A stretch of 64,000 bases of DNA from JAITWN01 sp964388175 (GCA_964388175.1 CAYLYS010000003.1:10421-74420), one strand, 5' to 3'. Positions 1 through 9,405 are shown, numbered from the stretch's first letter. Made by a program: numbers and translations. Notes: generated by a model from the sequence alone, not told the origin.

Positions 1-622
1 GCCGGTCGCGCAGACGCGCCGCCGCTTCACACACGCTGCGGCCGGTACGATCCATCAGCGTCAGCCATGACAGTCCGGTGAACAGGGAAACGCCGGTGAG
101 GAACAGGGCGAGCAGGAACAGGGTGCTACCGACGAAGCTAAAGGAAGCGACCAGTGAATTGCTGACGATGTCGCCGAGGATGCCGCCGGGATTGGCCGGC
201 AATGCGCTCTGGCCGGTGCTGAAATGCAGCGTGGCGATACCGCAGCCGGCGGCGACGGTGAGCACGAAACCGATGACGATGAACAGCGTATGACGCAGGT
301 CCGGTGCCTGCTCATGTCCGCGTCCACGGTACAGCCGCCATGCGGCGTAGGCGACGAGCAGCGGGAACAGATAGGCCAGATAGCCGAAATAGAACAGGAA
401 CACCGACGAGAACCAGGCGCCCACCAGTCCGCCGTTATTGGCGATGCGGTCGGTATTGCCGCTGAAAGACCAGCCCGGGTCGCCGGCATTGTAGCTGAGC
501 AGCGAGAGCATCATATAGATGGCGATCGCGCCGAGCACGAACAGCGCGCCCTCGCGCAGCCCGCGACGCAGATGTGCGACCGGGACGGGCTGTTTGGCGC
601 TCTTCCTCGTGGCTTGTGCCAA
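1..622 (-). CDS. ftsK: DNA translocase FtsK, N-terminal part (cut by window edge)
   Basis: FtsK anchors at the division septum and pumps chromosome ends apart before cell closure. Only the N-terminal membrane region lies here; the motor domain is outside the window. The minus-strand translation begins LAQATRKSAKQPVPV and then runs through several hydrophobic segments, including a DPGWSFSG stretch followed by NNGGLVGAWF, which is typical of the FtsK four-helix anchor. I chose the TTG start at 622 because AGAGGA lies seven bases upstream. An in-frame GTG at 640 is the alternative. The shared neighbourhood with trxB, aat, bpt and infA supports the call. Confidence 0.85.
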   Translation of the reverse strand, partial: MAQATRKSAKQPVPVAHLRRGLREGALFVLGAIAIYMMLSLLSYNAGDPGWSFSGNTDRIANNGGLVGAWFSSVFLFYFGYLAYLFPLLVAYAAWRLYRGRGHEQAPDLRHTLFIVIGFVLTVAAGCGIATLHFSTGQSALPANPGGILGDIVSNSLVASFSFVGSTLFLLALFLTGVSLFTGLSWLTLMDRTGRSVCEAAARLRDR

Positions 623-712
623 GGACTTTTCCTCTTCCACTGCCGGCGGCGGATGCCGGATCAGCGCAGATTATGCCATATCCCGGCGCGCGGTCGGCTC
701 TCGGTCGAGCGC

Positions 713-1777
713 CTAACCGGAATTCTGGCGCAGCGCCGGGTGTACCACGGCGCTGGCGGCGACGTTGATGCCGCGGGCGAGGGCAGTATTGCGCTGCCAT
801 TGCGGTTTGGCGAGGTCGAGCACATAGGGCAGCAGTGCGGCGGAAAGGGCTTGCGACGCGCTGCGCGGTACAGCGCCCGGCATGTTGGTGACGCCGAAGT
901 GGAGAATGCCTTCCCAGAGAAAGGTCGGTGCTTCGTAGCTGGTCGGGTGCATGGTTTCGATGCAGCCGCCTTGATCGATGGCGATGTCGATGATGACGCT
1001 GCCGGGCTGCATGGCGCGCACCATGTCGGCACTGACCAGACGCGCCGCGCGTGCGCCGGGTATGAGCACGGCGCCGATCAGCAGGTCCGCCTGCGCCACC
1101 GCCTCGGCGATCTGTTCCGCGTAGGGATGAAGCGCCGTGACGTTGTGGCCGAGCGCGCGCATGGCTTCCAGGCGCTCGCGCTTGTAGTCGAAGACCACTA
1201 CCTCGGCGCCCATGCCGGCGGCGGCTTCTGCCGCGCTGCCGCCGGCGGTACCTGCGCCGAGAATGACGACGCGGCCGCGGCTGGTGGCGGGCAGGCCGCC
1301 GAGCAGAACGCCCTTGCCCTGCGGATAATGCAGCAGGGTGGCGCCGATCTGGGTGGCGAGCCGGCCGGCGATGTCGCTCATGGGCGCGAGCAGGGGCAGG
1401 CGACCCGCCTCGTCCTCGACCGTTTCGAATGCCACCGCGGTCAGGCCGATGTCGCACAACTGCCGCGTCAGCGCGTCATCGGCGGCAAGATGCAGGTAGC
1501 TGAACAGGAGATGATCGGGGCGCAGCAGATCGAGTTCGGCCCGCTGCGGTTCCTTGACCTTGACGATCAGTTCGCTGCGTTCGTAGAGCTCGGCGGCATT
1601 TTTCGTCACGGTGACGCCGACGCGGCGATAGGCGTCGTCTCCGTAGCCGCTGCCGGCGCCGGCGTGCGGTTCGACCAGCACTTCGTGACCCGCTGCGACC
1701 AGCATGGCGGTCGCAGCGGGGACCAGGGCGACGCGGCCCTCCCGGGGTTTGGTTTCTCGCGGTATACCGATGCGCAT
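713..1777 (-). CDS. ald: alanine dehydrogenase
   Basis: Converts L-alanine, NAD+ and water reversibly to pyruvate, ammonium and NADH in the cytoplasm. The protein starts MRIGIPRETKPREGRVALVP, the family's N-terminal signature, and has a GAGTAGGSAAEAAAGMGAEV Rossmann loop and an IDIAIDQGGCIET segment followed by NMPGAVPR near the C-terminus, both characteristic of Ald. At about 354 residues it is slightly shorter than the usual 370. The open frame extends to a GTG at 1795, but homologues begin at the ATG used here. It is divergent from trxB, and its upstream region overlaps the trxB promoter. The transhydrogenase alpha subunit is related but lacks the DQGG/NMPGAVPR combination. Confidence 0.9.
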   Translation of the reverse strand: MRIGIPRETKPREGRVALVPAATAMLVAAGHEVLVEPHAGAGSGYGDDAYRRVGVTVTKNAAELYERSELIVKVKEPQRAELDLLRPDHLLFSYLHLAADDALTRQLCDIGLTAVAFETVEDEAGRLPLLAPMSDIAGRLATQIGATLLHYPQGKGVLLGGLPATSRGRVVILGAGTAGGSAAEAAAGMGAEVVVFDYKRERLEAMRALGHNVTALHPYAEQIAEAVAQADLLIGAVLIPGARAARLVSADMVRAMQPGSVIIDIAIDQGGCIETMHPTSYEAPTFLWEGILHFGVTNMPGAVPRSASQALSAALLPYVLDLAKPQWQRNTALARGINVAASAVVHPALRQNSG

Positions 1778-1788
1778 GGGATCAAGAC

Positions 1789-1817
1789 TAAACACGACAG
1801 ATGGCAGATACTATAAT
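1789..1817 (+). promoter_or_regulatory. putative sigma-70 promoter of trxB
   Basis: A TAAACA box at 1789-1794 is separated by 17 bases from a perfect TATAAT at 1812-1817, 42 bases upstream of the trxB start. The -35 box is weak (three of six), which may indicate activator dependence. Inferred from sequence only. Confidence 0.55.
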
Positions 1818-1859
1818 GCATTATCATTCAGGCAATCTTCATCGGGGAGTGCTTTTTTC

Positions 1860-2819
1860 ATGAGCAAGGACAAACATTGCCGTCTGCTGATCCTGGGATC
1901 CGGGCCTGCCGGGTACAGCGCCGCGGTTTATGCCGCACGGGCGAACCTGCGGCCGGTGCTGATCACCGGTTTGCAGCAGGGCGGCCAGTTGACGACCACG
2001 ACCGAGGTGGATAACTGGCCCGGGGACGAGGCCGGCGTGCAAGGGCCCGAGCTCATGGAGCGCATGCGCCGGCATGCGGAGCGTTTCGAGACCGAGATCA
2101 TCATCGACCATATCCACAAGGCCGAACTGCAGGGGCCGCCGTTTCGCCTCATCGGCGATCAGGGCAGCTATACCTGCGATGCGCTGATCATCGCCACCGG
2201 CGCCTCGGCGAAATATCTCGGCCTGCCTTCGGAAGAGGCCTACATGGGACGCGGCGTCTCCGCCTGCGCGACCTGCGACGGATTTTTCTACCGCAACCAG
2301 AAGGTGGCCGTCATCGGCGGCGGCAACACGGCGGTGGAAGAGGCGCTCTATCTTTCCCATATCGCTTCCGAGGTCAACGTGGTGCACCGGCGCGACCGCT
2401 TCCGTTCGGAGAAGATCCTCTCCGACAAGCTGCAGCAGAAAGCGGTGGACGGCAATGTGCGCATCCACTGGAATGCTGTGCTGGATGAGGTGCTCGGTGA
2501 CGACGGCGGCGTTACCGGCGTGCGCATCCGCAGCATGGAGGACGGCAGCACGCAGGATATCGATCTGCACGGCGTCTTCATCGCCATCGGTCACGAACCG
2601 AACACCAAGCTGTTCGTCGGCCAGATCGAGATGCGTTACGGTTACATCGTCGTCAACAGCGGCATAGAGGGCAATGCCACCGCGACCAGCATTCCGGGCG
2701 TGTTCGCCGCCGGCGATGTGGCCGATTCGATCTATCGCCAGGCGGTGACTTCGGCGGGCAGCGGCTGCATGGCGGCGCTCGACGCCGAGCGCTATCTCGA
2801 CGGTCTGAGCAATCCGTGA
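1860..2819 (+). CDS. trxB: thioredoxin-disulfide reductase
   Basis: FAD enzyme that uses NADPH to reduce thioredoxin in the cytoplasm. It is 319 residues, close to the E. coli enzyme (321). Visible elements are the N-terminal FAD loop GSGPAGYSAAVYAARA, the redox-active CATC within SACATCDGFFYRNQKV, the NADPH loop GGGNTAVEEALYLS, and the C-terminal FAD motif GVFAAGDVAD. The ATG at 1860 follows a GGGGAG ribosome site. The longer open frame upstream has no support. The PilZ gene starts on the base after this stop codon, so the two are probably cotranscribed. Confidence 0.96.
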   Translation: MSKDKHCRLLILGSGPAGYSAAVYAARANLRPVLITGLQQGGQLTTTTEVDNWPGDEAGVQGPELMERMRRHAERFETEIIIDHIHKAELQGPPFRLIGDQGSYTCDALIIATGASAKYLGLPSEEAYMGRGVSACATCDGFFYRNQKVAVIGGGNTAVEEALYLSHIASEVNVVHRRDRFRSEKILSDKLQQKAVDGNVRIHWNAVLDEVLGDDGGVTGVRIRSMEDGSTQDIDLHGVFIAIGHEPNTKLFVGQIEMRYGYIVVNSGIEGNATATSIPGVFAAGDVADSIYRQAVTSAGSGCMAALDAERYLDGLSNP

Positions 2820-3191
2820 ATGGCCGGCGCCGATGAGCAGGCTGCCATGCCCGGCGATTCCATGAATAAGCCGCGGACGGAACAGCGGGAATTCCCCCGC
2901 CTGACCGTCAACTGTGCGGTCGGATGCCGGCCGGCCTCCGGGCGAGGCGAGAGCCGCACGCTGGTCAAGAACATCAGCGGCAACGGTGTGCTGATCGTCG
3001 CCGCAGAGCCGCCCGCGCTGGGGGCGCGTATGGAAATCATCGTGGGGCCGGATCTCTGTTCGATACCGGCCCTGCATGCGCTGGTCGAAGTGGTGCGGAT
3101 CGCGGCCAGGGCGTCCTGGGATTACGGCGACGAGGCGCCGCAGACGCCTTGTTACGATATCGGCGCCCGTATCGTAGCGATGCAGCACTAG
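2820..3191 (+). CDS. PilZ domain protein
   Basis: Likely cyclic-di-GMP receptor. The two PilZ binding motifs are visible: RxxxR as R-E-F-P-R near residue 25, and the (D/N)xSxxG motif as NISGNG near residue 52. The protein is about 123 residues, essentially a bare PilZ domain, so it must act through a partner. The ATG at 2820 abuts the trxB stop. Starts at 2847 and 2862 are also possible and would leave the domain intact. No partner for signalling is adjacent, so the target process is not known. Confidence 0.8.
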   Translation: MAGADEQAAMPGDSMNKPRTEQREFPRLTVNCAVGCRPASGRGESRTLVKNISGNGVLIVAAEPPALGARMEIIVGPDLCSIPALHALVEVVRIAARASWDYGDEAPQTPCYDIGARIVAMQH

Positions 3192-3263
3192 CTGCCGCCG
3201 TCGGGATGGCCTGCTGCGCATGCCTGCCATGGGAATGATGGGGTCGAGCGTGGGCGTATAGCG

Positions 3264-4412
3264 ATGCGGATCGAAATGCACAGCCGGATCGACGCGTTCG
3301 ATGCGGGCGAGTGGGACTGCCTCGTTCCCGAACAGCCTTTCCTGCGTCACGCTTTTCTCGATGCGCTTGCCCGTCATGGTGCGATCGGCGGCTCCAGCGG
3401 TTGGCATCCGCGCTATCTCGCCGCGCGTGAAGCGGGTCGTCTGATCGGCGCCGTACCCCTGTTTCTCAAGGACCACTCCTTCGGCGAATTCATATTCGAT
3501 TGGGCCTGGGCCGAGGCTTATCATCGCCATGACCTGGATTACTATCCCAAGCTGGTGGTGTCGGTGCCGTATACGCCGGTGAGCGGTGATCGCATCCTGC
3601 TGGCGCCCCAAGTCAATACGGGCACCGATGCCGAACGGGTGAGCGCGGCACTGATCGATGCCGCCCTCGATCATGCGCGCGAAAGCGGCGCTTCTTCCCT
3701 GCACTGGCTGTTCACCAGCGAACGGGACGCCACGCGACTGCAGGCGCACGGTTTCATGTCGCGCGCGTCGTGCCAGTTCCACTGGCTCAATCGCGGCTAC
3801 GGCGATTTCGACGATTTTCTCGCCACGCTGTCTTCACGCCACCGCAAGAAGATTCGCGCCGAGCGCAGGGCGGTGCGTGAGCAGGGCATCGTCACGCAGG
3901 TGCTGAGCGGTGCGGAGGCGACGCCGGCGCTGTGGGATGTCTTTCATGACTTCTATTTGTCGACCTTCATCCGCAAGGGCAATCATGCGCCGCTGACACG
4001 CGGTTTTTTTCGCGACATCGGCGCAGCACTGGGCGCAAATACGCTGCTGATTCTGGCCCATCACGATGGCCGTCCGGTTGCCGGCGCATTCTTTTTCGCG
4101 AGCGAGGACACGCTGTACGGTCGCCACTGGGGCCGCAGCGAAGGTTTTCACGGCCTGCATTTCGAGTTGTGTTATTACCGGGCGATCGAGTATTGCATCG
4201 AACGCGGCCTGCAGTGTTTCGAGGCGGGCGCGCAGGGCGAGTACAAGGTGCAGCGTGGCTTCGCGCCCACGGCCACGCGTTCTTCGCACTGGATCGCGGA
4301 TGCCGGCTTTGCCAGCGCGATCGACGGTTTCCTCGCCCGCGAGCGCGATGCCGTCGCCGCGTACATGCAGGAGATGTCGGCGTATCTGCCGTACCGGAGC
4401 GCGCATGGCTGA
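3264..4412 (+). CDS. GNAT-fold protein of the DUF482/COG3146 family
   Basis: Protein of 382 residues belonging to the FemAB-like acyltransferase group, judged from the order of segments: PEQPFLRHAFLDAL near the N-terminus, AWAEAYHRHDLDYYPKLV in the middle, then FEAGAQGEYKVQRGF near the C-terminus. These are recurrent in COG3146 proteins. The family is thought to transfer amino-acyl groups, but no substrate is established. The final eight bases overlap the start of aat, and the gene is found beside aat and bpt in other proteobacteria, so translational coupling with aminoacyl-transfer enzymes is plausible. Confidence 0.8.
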   Translation: MRIEMHSRIDAFDAGEWDCLVPEQPFLRHAFLDALARHGAIGGSSGWHPRYLAAREAGRLIGAVPLFLKDHSFGEFIFDWAWAEAYHRHDLDYYPKLVVSVPYTPVSGDRILLAPQVNTGTDAERVSAALIDAALDHARESGASSLHWLFTSERDATRLQAHGFMSRASCQFHWLNRGYGDFDDFLATLSSRHRKKIRAERRAVREQGIVTQVLSGAEATPALWDVFHDFYLSTFIRKGNHAPLTRGFFRDIGAALGANTLLILAHHDGRPVAGAFFFASEDTLYGRHWGRSEGFHGLHFELCYYRAIEYCIERGLQCFEAGAQGEYKVQRGFAPTATRSSHWIADAGFASAIDGFLARERDAVAAYMQEMSAYLPYRSAHG

Positions 4413-5142
4413 GTACGCGCCGCGTTATCCCGTCCTGCTCGATCCGTATGCCGAGGAATGCCGGTTCCCGGACGTCGAGCGGGCGCTCGACGAACCGAAC
4501 GGTCTGCTCGCCATCGGCGGCAATCTGCAGCCGGACAGCCTGCTCGCGGCCTATCGTGGCGGCATCTTTCCCTGGTACGAGCGCGGACAGCCGATTCTGT
4601 GGTGGTCGCCCGATCCGCGCCTGGTGCTGTTTCCCGAGCGCCTGCGCGTGACGCGCAGCCTGCGCAAGACGATGCGACAAACGGGATGGGCGCTCAGTTT
4701 CGACCGGGATTTCGCGGCGATCATGCGCGCCTGCGCCGCGCCGCGCGAGCCGGGCGGCGGCACCTGGATCACCGAGGAAATGCTTGCTGCCTATGCGGAT
4801 CTCCATCATCTGGGATATGCGCATTCGGTGGAAGTATGGCGCGATGGGGAGTTGGCCGGCGGCCTTTATGGTGTGGCGCTGGGCGGTGTTTTCTTCGGCG
4901 AATCGATGTTTCACCGCCGCAGCGACGCTTCCAAGATCGCGCTCGTCGGTCTCGTGCATCATCTGCGCGAGCGCGGCTGCGCCATGATCGATTGCCAGAT
5001 GCAGACTCATCATCTGATGAGCCTGGGCGCGGAGACGGTGCCGCGCACGCGCTTTACCGCGCTGCTCGCGGCCTGCGATGAAGGGCCCGGACCGGCGCGC
5101 TGGGAAACGCGCGTATTTCCAGCGGCGGTGTTGGCCGGCTGA
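4405..5142 (+). CDS. aat: leucyl/phenylalanyl-tRNA-protein transferase
   Basis: Moves leucine or phenylalanine from aminoacyl-tRNA to N-terminal lysine or arginine of proteins, marking them for ClpAP through ClpS. The 245-residue product has NGLLAIGGNLQPDSLLAAYRGGIFPWY at the N-terminus (motif GGNL...YRxGIFPW), WWSPDPR, and the catalytic-region segment GLYGVALGGVFFGESMF. It ends with DCQMQTHHLMSLGA. It begins inside the end of the preceding GNAT gene and is followed one base later by bpt. The clpA/clpS genes downstream complete the pathway. Confidence 0.96.
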   Translation: MAEYAPRYPVLLDPYAEECRFPDVERALDEPNGLLAIGGNLQPDSLLAAYRGGIFPWYERGQPILWWSPDPRLVLFPERLRVTRSLRKTMRQTGWALSFDRDFAAIMRACAAPREPGGGTWITEEMLAAYADLHHLGYAHSVEVWRDGELAGGLYGVALGGVFFGESMFHRRSDASKIALVGLVHHLRERGCAMIDCQMQTHHLMSLGAETVPRTRFTALLAACDEGPGPARWETRVFPAAVLAG

Positions 5143-5143
5143 G

Positions 5144-5869
5144 ATGGCCGGACGGGACCGTTACATCGTTTTTTACCGCAGCCTGCCCCAGCAGTGCGGT
5201 TATCTGCCGGGACGCCAGGCGGTCAATGCGGTGATGGATCCGATGGTGATGCCGGATCGCACGCTCTACAGCCGTCTCGTCGATCTCGGCTTCCGCCGCA
5301 GCGGATCGCGTATCTATCGACCGGCCTGCAACGGCTGCAAGGCATGCCTTGCCCTGCGCATCCCCGTGGCTTCCTTTCGCCCCAATCGTATCCAGCGTCG
5401 GGTGAGCCGTCTGCATGCCGGCCTGAGCGTGACCGAGCGCGACCCGGGGTTTCGCCAGACACATTACGATCTCTATCGGCGCTATCTGCACGCGCGCCAT
5501 CCCGGCGGTGGCATGGACGAGGGCGATCCGGAAGACTATCTGTCCTTTCTCGTCTGCGCAGGCGTGGATACGCGTTTCTTCGAATTCAGCGCCGACGGGC
5601 GTTGCCTTATCGTGGCGGTGGTCGATGTGCTGGCGAATGGTCTGTCGGCGGTCTACACCTTCTATGATCCGGATCTGCCGGGGAGCAGCCTGGGCGCATA
5701 CGCCGTGCTGTGGCAGATCGAGGCGGCGCGCCGGCTGGGTGTCGATTGGCTGTACCTGGGCTACTGGGTCGAGGAGTGCCGCAAGATGAGCTACAAGATC
5801 CACTATCAACCCTGTGAGCTGTTCATCGATGGCCGCTGGCGTCCCTTCGACGGTCTTTCCGGCAAGTGA
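5144..5869 (+). CDS. bpt: aspartate/glutamate leucyltransferase
   Basis: Transfers leucine from Leu-tRNA to proteins with N-terminal Asp or Glu, a bacterial relative of eukaryotic ATE1. The 241-residue protein has the cysteine-containing segment RIYRPACNGCKACLALRIPV expected of the family and the C-terminal LYLGYWVEECRKMSYK. It starts one base after the aat stop. Together aat, bpt, clpS and clpA form an N-degron pathway in which destabilising N-termini are created and then delivered to ClpAP. Confidence 0.95.
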   Translation: MAGRDRYIVFYRSLPQQCGYLPGRQAVNAVMDPMVMPDRTLYSRLVDLGFRRSGSRIYRPACNGCKACLALRIPVASFRPNRIQRRVSRLHAGLSVTERDPGFRQTHYDLYRRYLHARHPGGGMDEGDPEDYLSFLVCAGVDTRFFEFSADGRCLIVAVVDVLANGLSAVYTFYDPDLPGSSLGAYAVLWQIEAARRLGVDWLYLGYWVEECRKMSYKIHYQPCELFIDGRWRPFDGLSGK

Positions 5870-5902
5870 TGGTTCCGGTATCCCGCCGGGCGGCAGAAAG
5901 AG

Positions 5903-5908
5903 TATAAT
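5903..5908 (+). promoter_or_regulatory. putative -10 box upstream of infA
   Basis: A perfect TATAAT at 5903-5908 lies about 100 bases before the infA start. No good -35 box is visible at normal spacing. It would give infA its own promoter separate from bpt. Confidence 0.4.
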
Positions 5909-6004
5909 GCCGCGGCCCGGCCCGGAGAGTTGCACGGGGGGTCGCAAGGGTGGACCGGCAGCGCTGCCGAGCGCTCCCGCTCAGTTGCTACGGATAAGGG
6001 GATT

Positions 6005-6223
6005 ATGGCGAAAGAAGATCACATCGAAATGGAAGGGGTCGTTGTCGAAACCCTGCCCAACACTATGTTCCGCGTCGAACTGGACAACGGACACCTGGTA
6101 ACCGCGCACATCTCGGGCAAGATGCGCAAGCACTACATCCGCATTCTCACCGGCGACAAGGTAACCGTCCAGTTGACGCCGTACGATCTCAGCAAGGGAC
6201 GTATCGTTTTCCGCGCCAAGTAG
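6005..6223 (+). CDS. infA: translation initiation factor IF-1
   Basis: Binds the ribosomal A site during initiation. It is exactly 72 residues, the usual length, and is a single S1-like OB fold. It begins MAKEDHIEMEGVVVETLPN and contains KMRKHYIRILTGDKV and PYDLSKGRIVFR. An AAGGGG ribosome site lies at normal distance. It is convergent with clpA, with only 18 bases between stop codons. Confidence 0.98.
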   Translation: MAKEDHIEMEGVVVETLPNTMFRVELDNGHLVTAHISGKMRKHYIRILTGDKVTVQLTPYDLSKGRIVFRAK

Positions 6224-6241
6224 TCCGCGGCGACTTCACTC

Positions 6242-8503
6242 TCAGCCTTCCACCGTTTCCTCGACACCCTCGATGTCGAAGCTCAGGCTGTTGTCCTGGA
6301 GGCTGATGCGGACGTGTCCGCCCTTGGCGAGGCGTCCGAACAGCAGCTCTTCGGCGAGCGGCTTCTTGATGTAATCCTGGATGGTGCGCGCCATCGGGCG
6401 GGCGCCCATCTTGGCGTCGAAGCCGCGCGTTCCCAGCCAGCGCCGCGCCGCATCGTCCACGTGCAGCGAAACCTTGCGCTCTTCGAGCTGGGCTTCCAAC
6501 TCGAAGATGAACTTGTCCACCACCTGGCCGACGATTTCCGGCGCCAGTGAGCTGAACTGGATGATCGCATCGAGACGGTTACGGAATTCGGGCGAGAACA
6601 TCCGCTTGATGGTTTCCATGGCGTCGCTGGAGTGATCCTGGTGAGTGAAGCCGATGGAAGCACGGCTGAGCTGCTCGGCGCCGGCGTTGGTCGACATGAC
6701 CAGGATCACGTTGCGGAAATCGGCCTTGCGACCGTTGTTGTCGGTGAGGCTGCCATGGTCCATGACCTGCAGCAGCAGATTGTAGATGTCGGGATGCGCT
6801 TTTTCGATTTCGTCGAGCAGCAGCACGGCATGCGGATGCTTGGTGACGGCCTCGGTGAGCAGGCCGCCCTGATCGTAACCGACGTAGCCCGGCGGGGCGC
6901 CGATCAGGCGCGATACGGTGTGACGTTCCATGTATTCCGACATGTCGAAGCGGATCAGTTCGATGCCGAGGATCCTGGCGAGCTGGCGCGTGACCTCGGT
7001 CTTGCCGACGCCGGTCGGGCCGGCGAAGAGGAAGGAACCGATGGGCTTTTCCTGGTTGCCGAGCCCGGAGCGGGCCATCTTGATGGCGCCGGCGAGCGTG
7101 CTGATGGCCTCATCCTGACCGAATATGGTCATCTTCAGGTCGCGGTCCAAGGTGCGCAGCTTGTCCTTGTCCGAGTGCGTCACCGTTTTCGACGGGATAC
7201 GCGCGATCTTGGCGACGATGCTTTCGACATCCTTCACGCCGATGGTCTTCTTGCGCTTGGACGGGGCGAGCAGATGCTGATAGGCGCCGGCTTCGTCGAT
7301 CACGTCGATGGCCTTGTCGGGCAGGAAACGGTCATTGATGTAGCGTGCCGAGAGATCGACGGCGGCGCGCAGCGCTTCGCGCGAGTACTTGACGCGATGA
7401 TGCTGTTCGAAGCGTGACTTCAATCCCTGCAGGATGCGTACGGCTTCCTCCGTAGTCGGCTCGGTGACATCGATTTTCTGGAAGCGGCGGGCGAGGGCGC
7501 GGTCCTTCTCGAAGATGCCGCGGTACTCGTTGTAGGTGGTCGAACCGATGCAGCGCAGCTCGCCCGAGGACAGCATCGGTTTGATCAGATTGGCGGCATC
7601 CATCACGCCACCCGACGTCGAACCCGCGCCGATGATGGTGTGGATCTCATCGATGAACAGGATCGCGTTCGGTTCCTTGCGCAGTTGGGCAAGGATGCCT
7701 TTGAGGCGTTTTTCGAAATCGCCGCGATACTTGGTGCCGGCGAGCAGGGCGCCCATGTCGAGCGAATGGATGGTGCTGTCGGCGAGCACGTCCGGCACCT
7801 CGCCGTCGACGATGCGCTTGGCCAGCCCTTCGGCGATGGCGGTCTTGCCGACGCCGGCTTCGCCGATCAGCAGGGGATTGTTCTTGCGCCGCCGGCACAG
7901 CACCTGGGTGACGCGCTCGATTTCCTGGTCACGGCCGATGAGCGGATCGATCAGGCCCATGCGTGCGCGGTGGTTGAGGTTGGTGGTGTACTGTTCGAGC
8001 GGGCTGCGCGCGGCGGATTCGCCGTCACCCTCGCTTTCCGCCGACAGCAGGCTTTCGCCTTCCTCCTCGCCGCTGATCTTGGCGATGCCGTGCGAGATGT
8101 AATTGACCACGTCGAGGCGGGTGATGTTCTGCGTGTTCAGGCAGTAGACGGCCTGGGAATCCTGTTCGCCGAAAATCGCCACCAGCAGATTGGCGGCGCC
8201 GACCTCGCGCTTGCCCGAGGACTGGACGTGGAATACGGCGCGCTGCAGCACGCGCTGGAAGCCGAGCGTGGGCTGCGTGTCGCGGGCGTCGTCCTGCAGG
8301 TGGGGCGTGGTTTCGTCGAGGAAGACGGTCAGCTCCTGGCGCAGGGCGTCGATGTCGGCGCCGCAGGCGCGCAGCACGGAGTTGGCGGCGGAGTTGTCGA
8401 GAAGCGCGAGCAGCAGATGCTCCACGGTGATGAACTCGTGATTCTTGTCACGGGCTTCCTGGAACGCCACGTTCAGCGTGTATTCAACATCCTTGCTCAG
8501 CAT
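6242..8503 (-). CDS. clpA: ATP-dependent Clp protease, ATP-binding subunit ClpA
   Basis: Hexameric AAA+ unfoldase that feeds substrates to ClpP. The 753-residue protein has the N-domain (MLSKDVEYTLNVAFQEAR), a first AAA module with Walker A GEAGVGKTAIAEGLA, and a second with GPTGVGKTEVTRQLA. DEIHTIIGAGS and LLLDEIEKAHPD are the two Walker B regions. The ATG at 8503 has AAGGTGG five bases upstream. A GTG three codons earlier is in frame but lacks spacing. It follows clpS in the same direction by 36 bases, an operon arrangement conserved widely. Confidence 0.97.
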   Translation of the reverse strand: MLSKDVEYTLNVAFQEARDKNHEFITVEHLLLALLDNSAANSVLRACGADIDALRQELTVFLDETTPHLQDDARDTQPTLGFQRVLQRAVFHVQSSGKREVGAANLLVAIFGEQDSQAVYCLNTQNITRLDVVNYISHGIAKISGEEEGESLLSAESEGDGESAARSPLEQYTTNLNHRARMGLIDPLIGRDQEIERVTQVLCRRRKNNPLLIGEAGVGKTAIAEGLAKRIVDGEVPDVLADSTIHSLDMGALLAGTKYRGDFEKRLKGILAQLRKEPNAILFIDEIHTIIGAGSTSGGVMDAANLIKPMLSSGELRCIGSTTYNEYRGIFEKDRALARRFQKIDVTEPTTEEAVRILQGLKSRFEQHHRVKYSREALRAAVDLSARYINDRFLPDKAIDVIDEAGAYQHLLAPSKRKKTIGVKDVESIVAKIARIPSKTVTHSDKDKLRTLDRDLKMTIFGQDEAISTLAGAIKMARSGLGNQEKPIGSFLFAGPTGVGKTEVTRQLARILGIELIRFDMSEYMERHTVSRLIGAPPGYVGYDQGGLLTEAVTKHPHAVLLLDEIEKAHPDIYNLLLQVMDHGSLTDNNGRKADFRNVILVMSTNAGAEQLSRASIGFTHQDHSSDAMETIKRMFSPEFRNRLDAIIQFSSLAPEIVGQVVDKFIFELEAQLEERKVSLHVDDAARRWLGTRGFDAKMGARPMARTIQDYIKKPLAEELLFGRLAKGGHVRISLQDNSLSFDIEGVEETVEG

Positions 8504-8539
8504 ATCTGCCACCTTCGATAGTTCACTGTCGCGCGCCGG

Positions 8540-8863
8540 TCAGACTTTCTCCATGGTACATTTGAGCGGGTGCTGGTTTTCCCGTGAGAATTGATTGACC
8601 AGGGCAACTTTGGTTTCGGCGATGTCGCGATTGAATATGCCGCAGACTCCCAGACCCCGGGTATGGATCTGCAGCATGACCTGTGTCGCTTTTTCCTGAT
8701 CCATGGCGAAGAACTTCTGCAGCACATAAACCACGAAATCCATGGGCGTGTAGTCGTCGTTCAGCAGCATGACCTTGTACAGCGGCGGCCGCTGCAGTTT
8801 CGGTTTGGCTTCCTGCAGCGCCAGTCCGTCGTCGCCCGCCGGGCGTTGTCTGATCGTTTTCAT
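8540..8863 (-). CDS. clpS: ClpA adaptor protein ClpS
   Basis: Recognises N-degrons and delivers them to ClpA. It is 107 residues, near the E. coli length of 106. The binding-pocket region is visible as LYKVMLLNDDYTPMDFVVYVL and the later HTRGLGVCGIFNRDIAETK holds the conserved G-V-C-G. Placed immediately upstream of clpA, and in the same neighbourhood as aat and bpt which generate its substrates. Confidence 0.97.
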   Translation of the reverse strand: MKTIRQRPAGDDGLALQEAKPKLQRPPLYKVMLLNDDYTPMDFVVYVLQKFFAMDQEKATQVMLQIHTRGLGVCGIFNRDIAETKVALVNQFSRENQHPLKCTMEKV

Positions 8864-9405
8864 GACATCGGCAATTATAGCCGAAAAGCCAGAATATTTC
8901 CTGCTTCCACAATGGGTAAGGCAATGGGTAAGGCCGCCGTCGGCGGACTGCTGCCGAGCGCACGCGCGATGTCTGTCCGCTTCGTTATTTATAACGTCAT
9001 GCGCAGGAAAAGCATGAGCAGGAAGGCGCGTTGGCGGCGGCCGGCAAGGACCTGCGCCGGTCCGCTTCCGTTTTCCCGCGGGCTTGACGCGAGCGGTCAG
9101 TTGCGCAAAGCTGAACGACGTCAGTGGGGAGCACTCCGCAGCGTAACTTCAAGAGTAACCGCGCAGGAGTGTTCGGGTAGCATCTGGGAGGGGGCTGGTC
9201 GGTAGCCGAGTGCGTGCTGCCGGCATCATTCCTTGAGTGCATGTACACGCCGGATCTTTGTCTCCGTCCGACCCGTCAGCGAGCTGTGCCGCTGCGCACG
9301 CCATCGTGCGTCAAGTCGTTCCACCACCTTCCCCGATGATCATTGCGCACCGCGATCGCCGACGGCGCCATCGAGCGGCTGCGCTATCAAGAGGAGCCAC
9401 GCAAG
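8864..9405 (+). other. 542-base intergenic region between clpS and cspD
   Basis: No convincing gene. It separates divergent clpS and cspD and must hold both promoters. A tandem duplication of AATGGGTAAGGC occurs at 8911-8934. A TATTTATAAC stretch near 8990 could be a -10 region; if so the cspD leader would be about 400 bases long. Long structured leaders are known for cold-shock genes, but I could not establish a specific fold. Confidence 0.4.

Noticed and set aside
224..1816. Long plus-strand open frame of 530 codons
   Set aside because: It is opposite ftsK and ald; composition is Arg/Gly/Ala-rich as expected for the antisense of a high-GC gene, and the minus-strand proteins have clear family motifs.
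1839..3782. 647-codon minus-strand frame
   Set aside because: Antisense of trxB, the PilZ gene and the GNAT gene, all of which are supported by motifs and ribosome sites.
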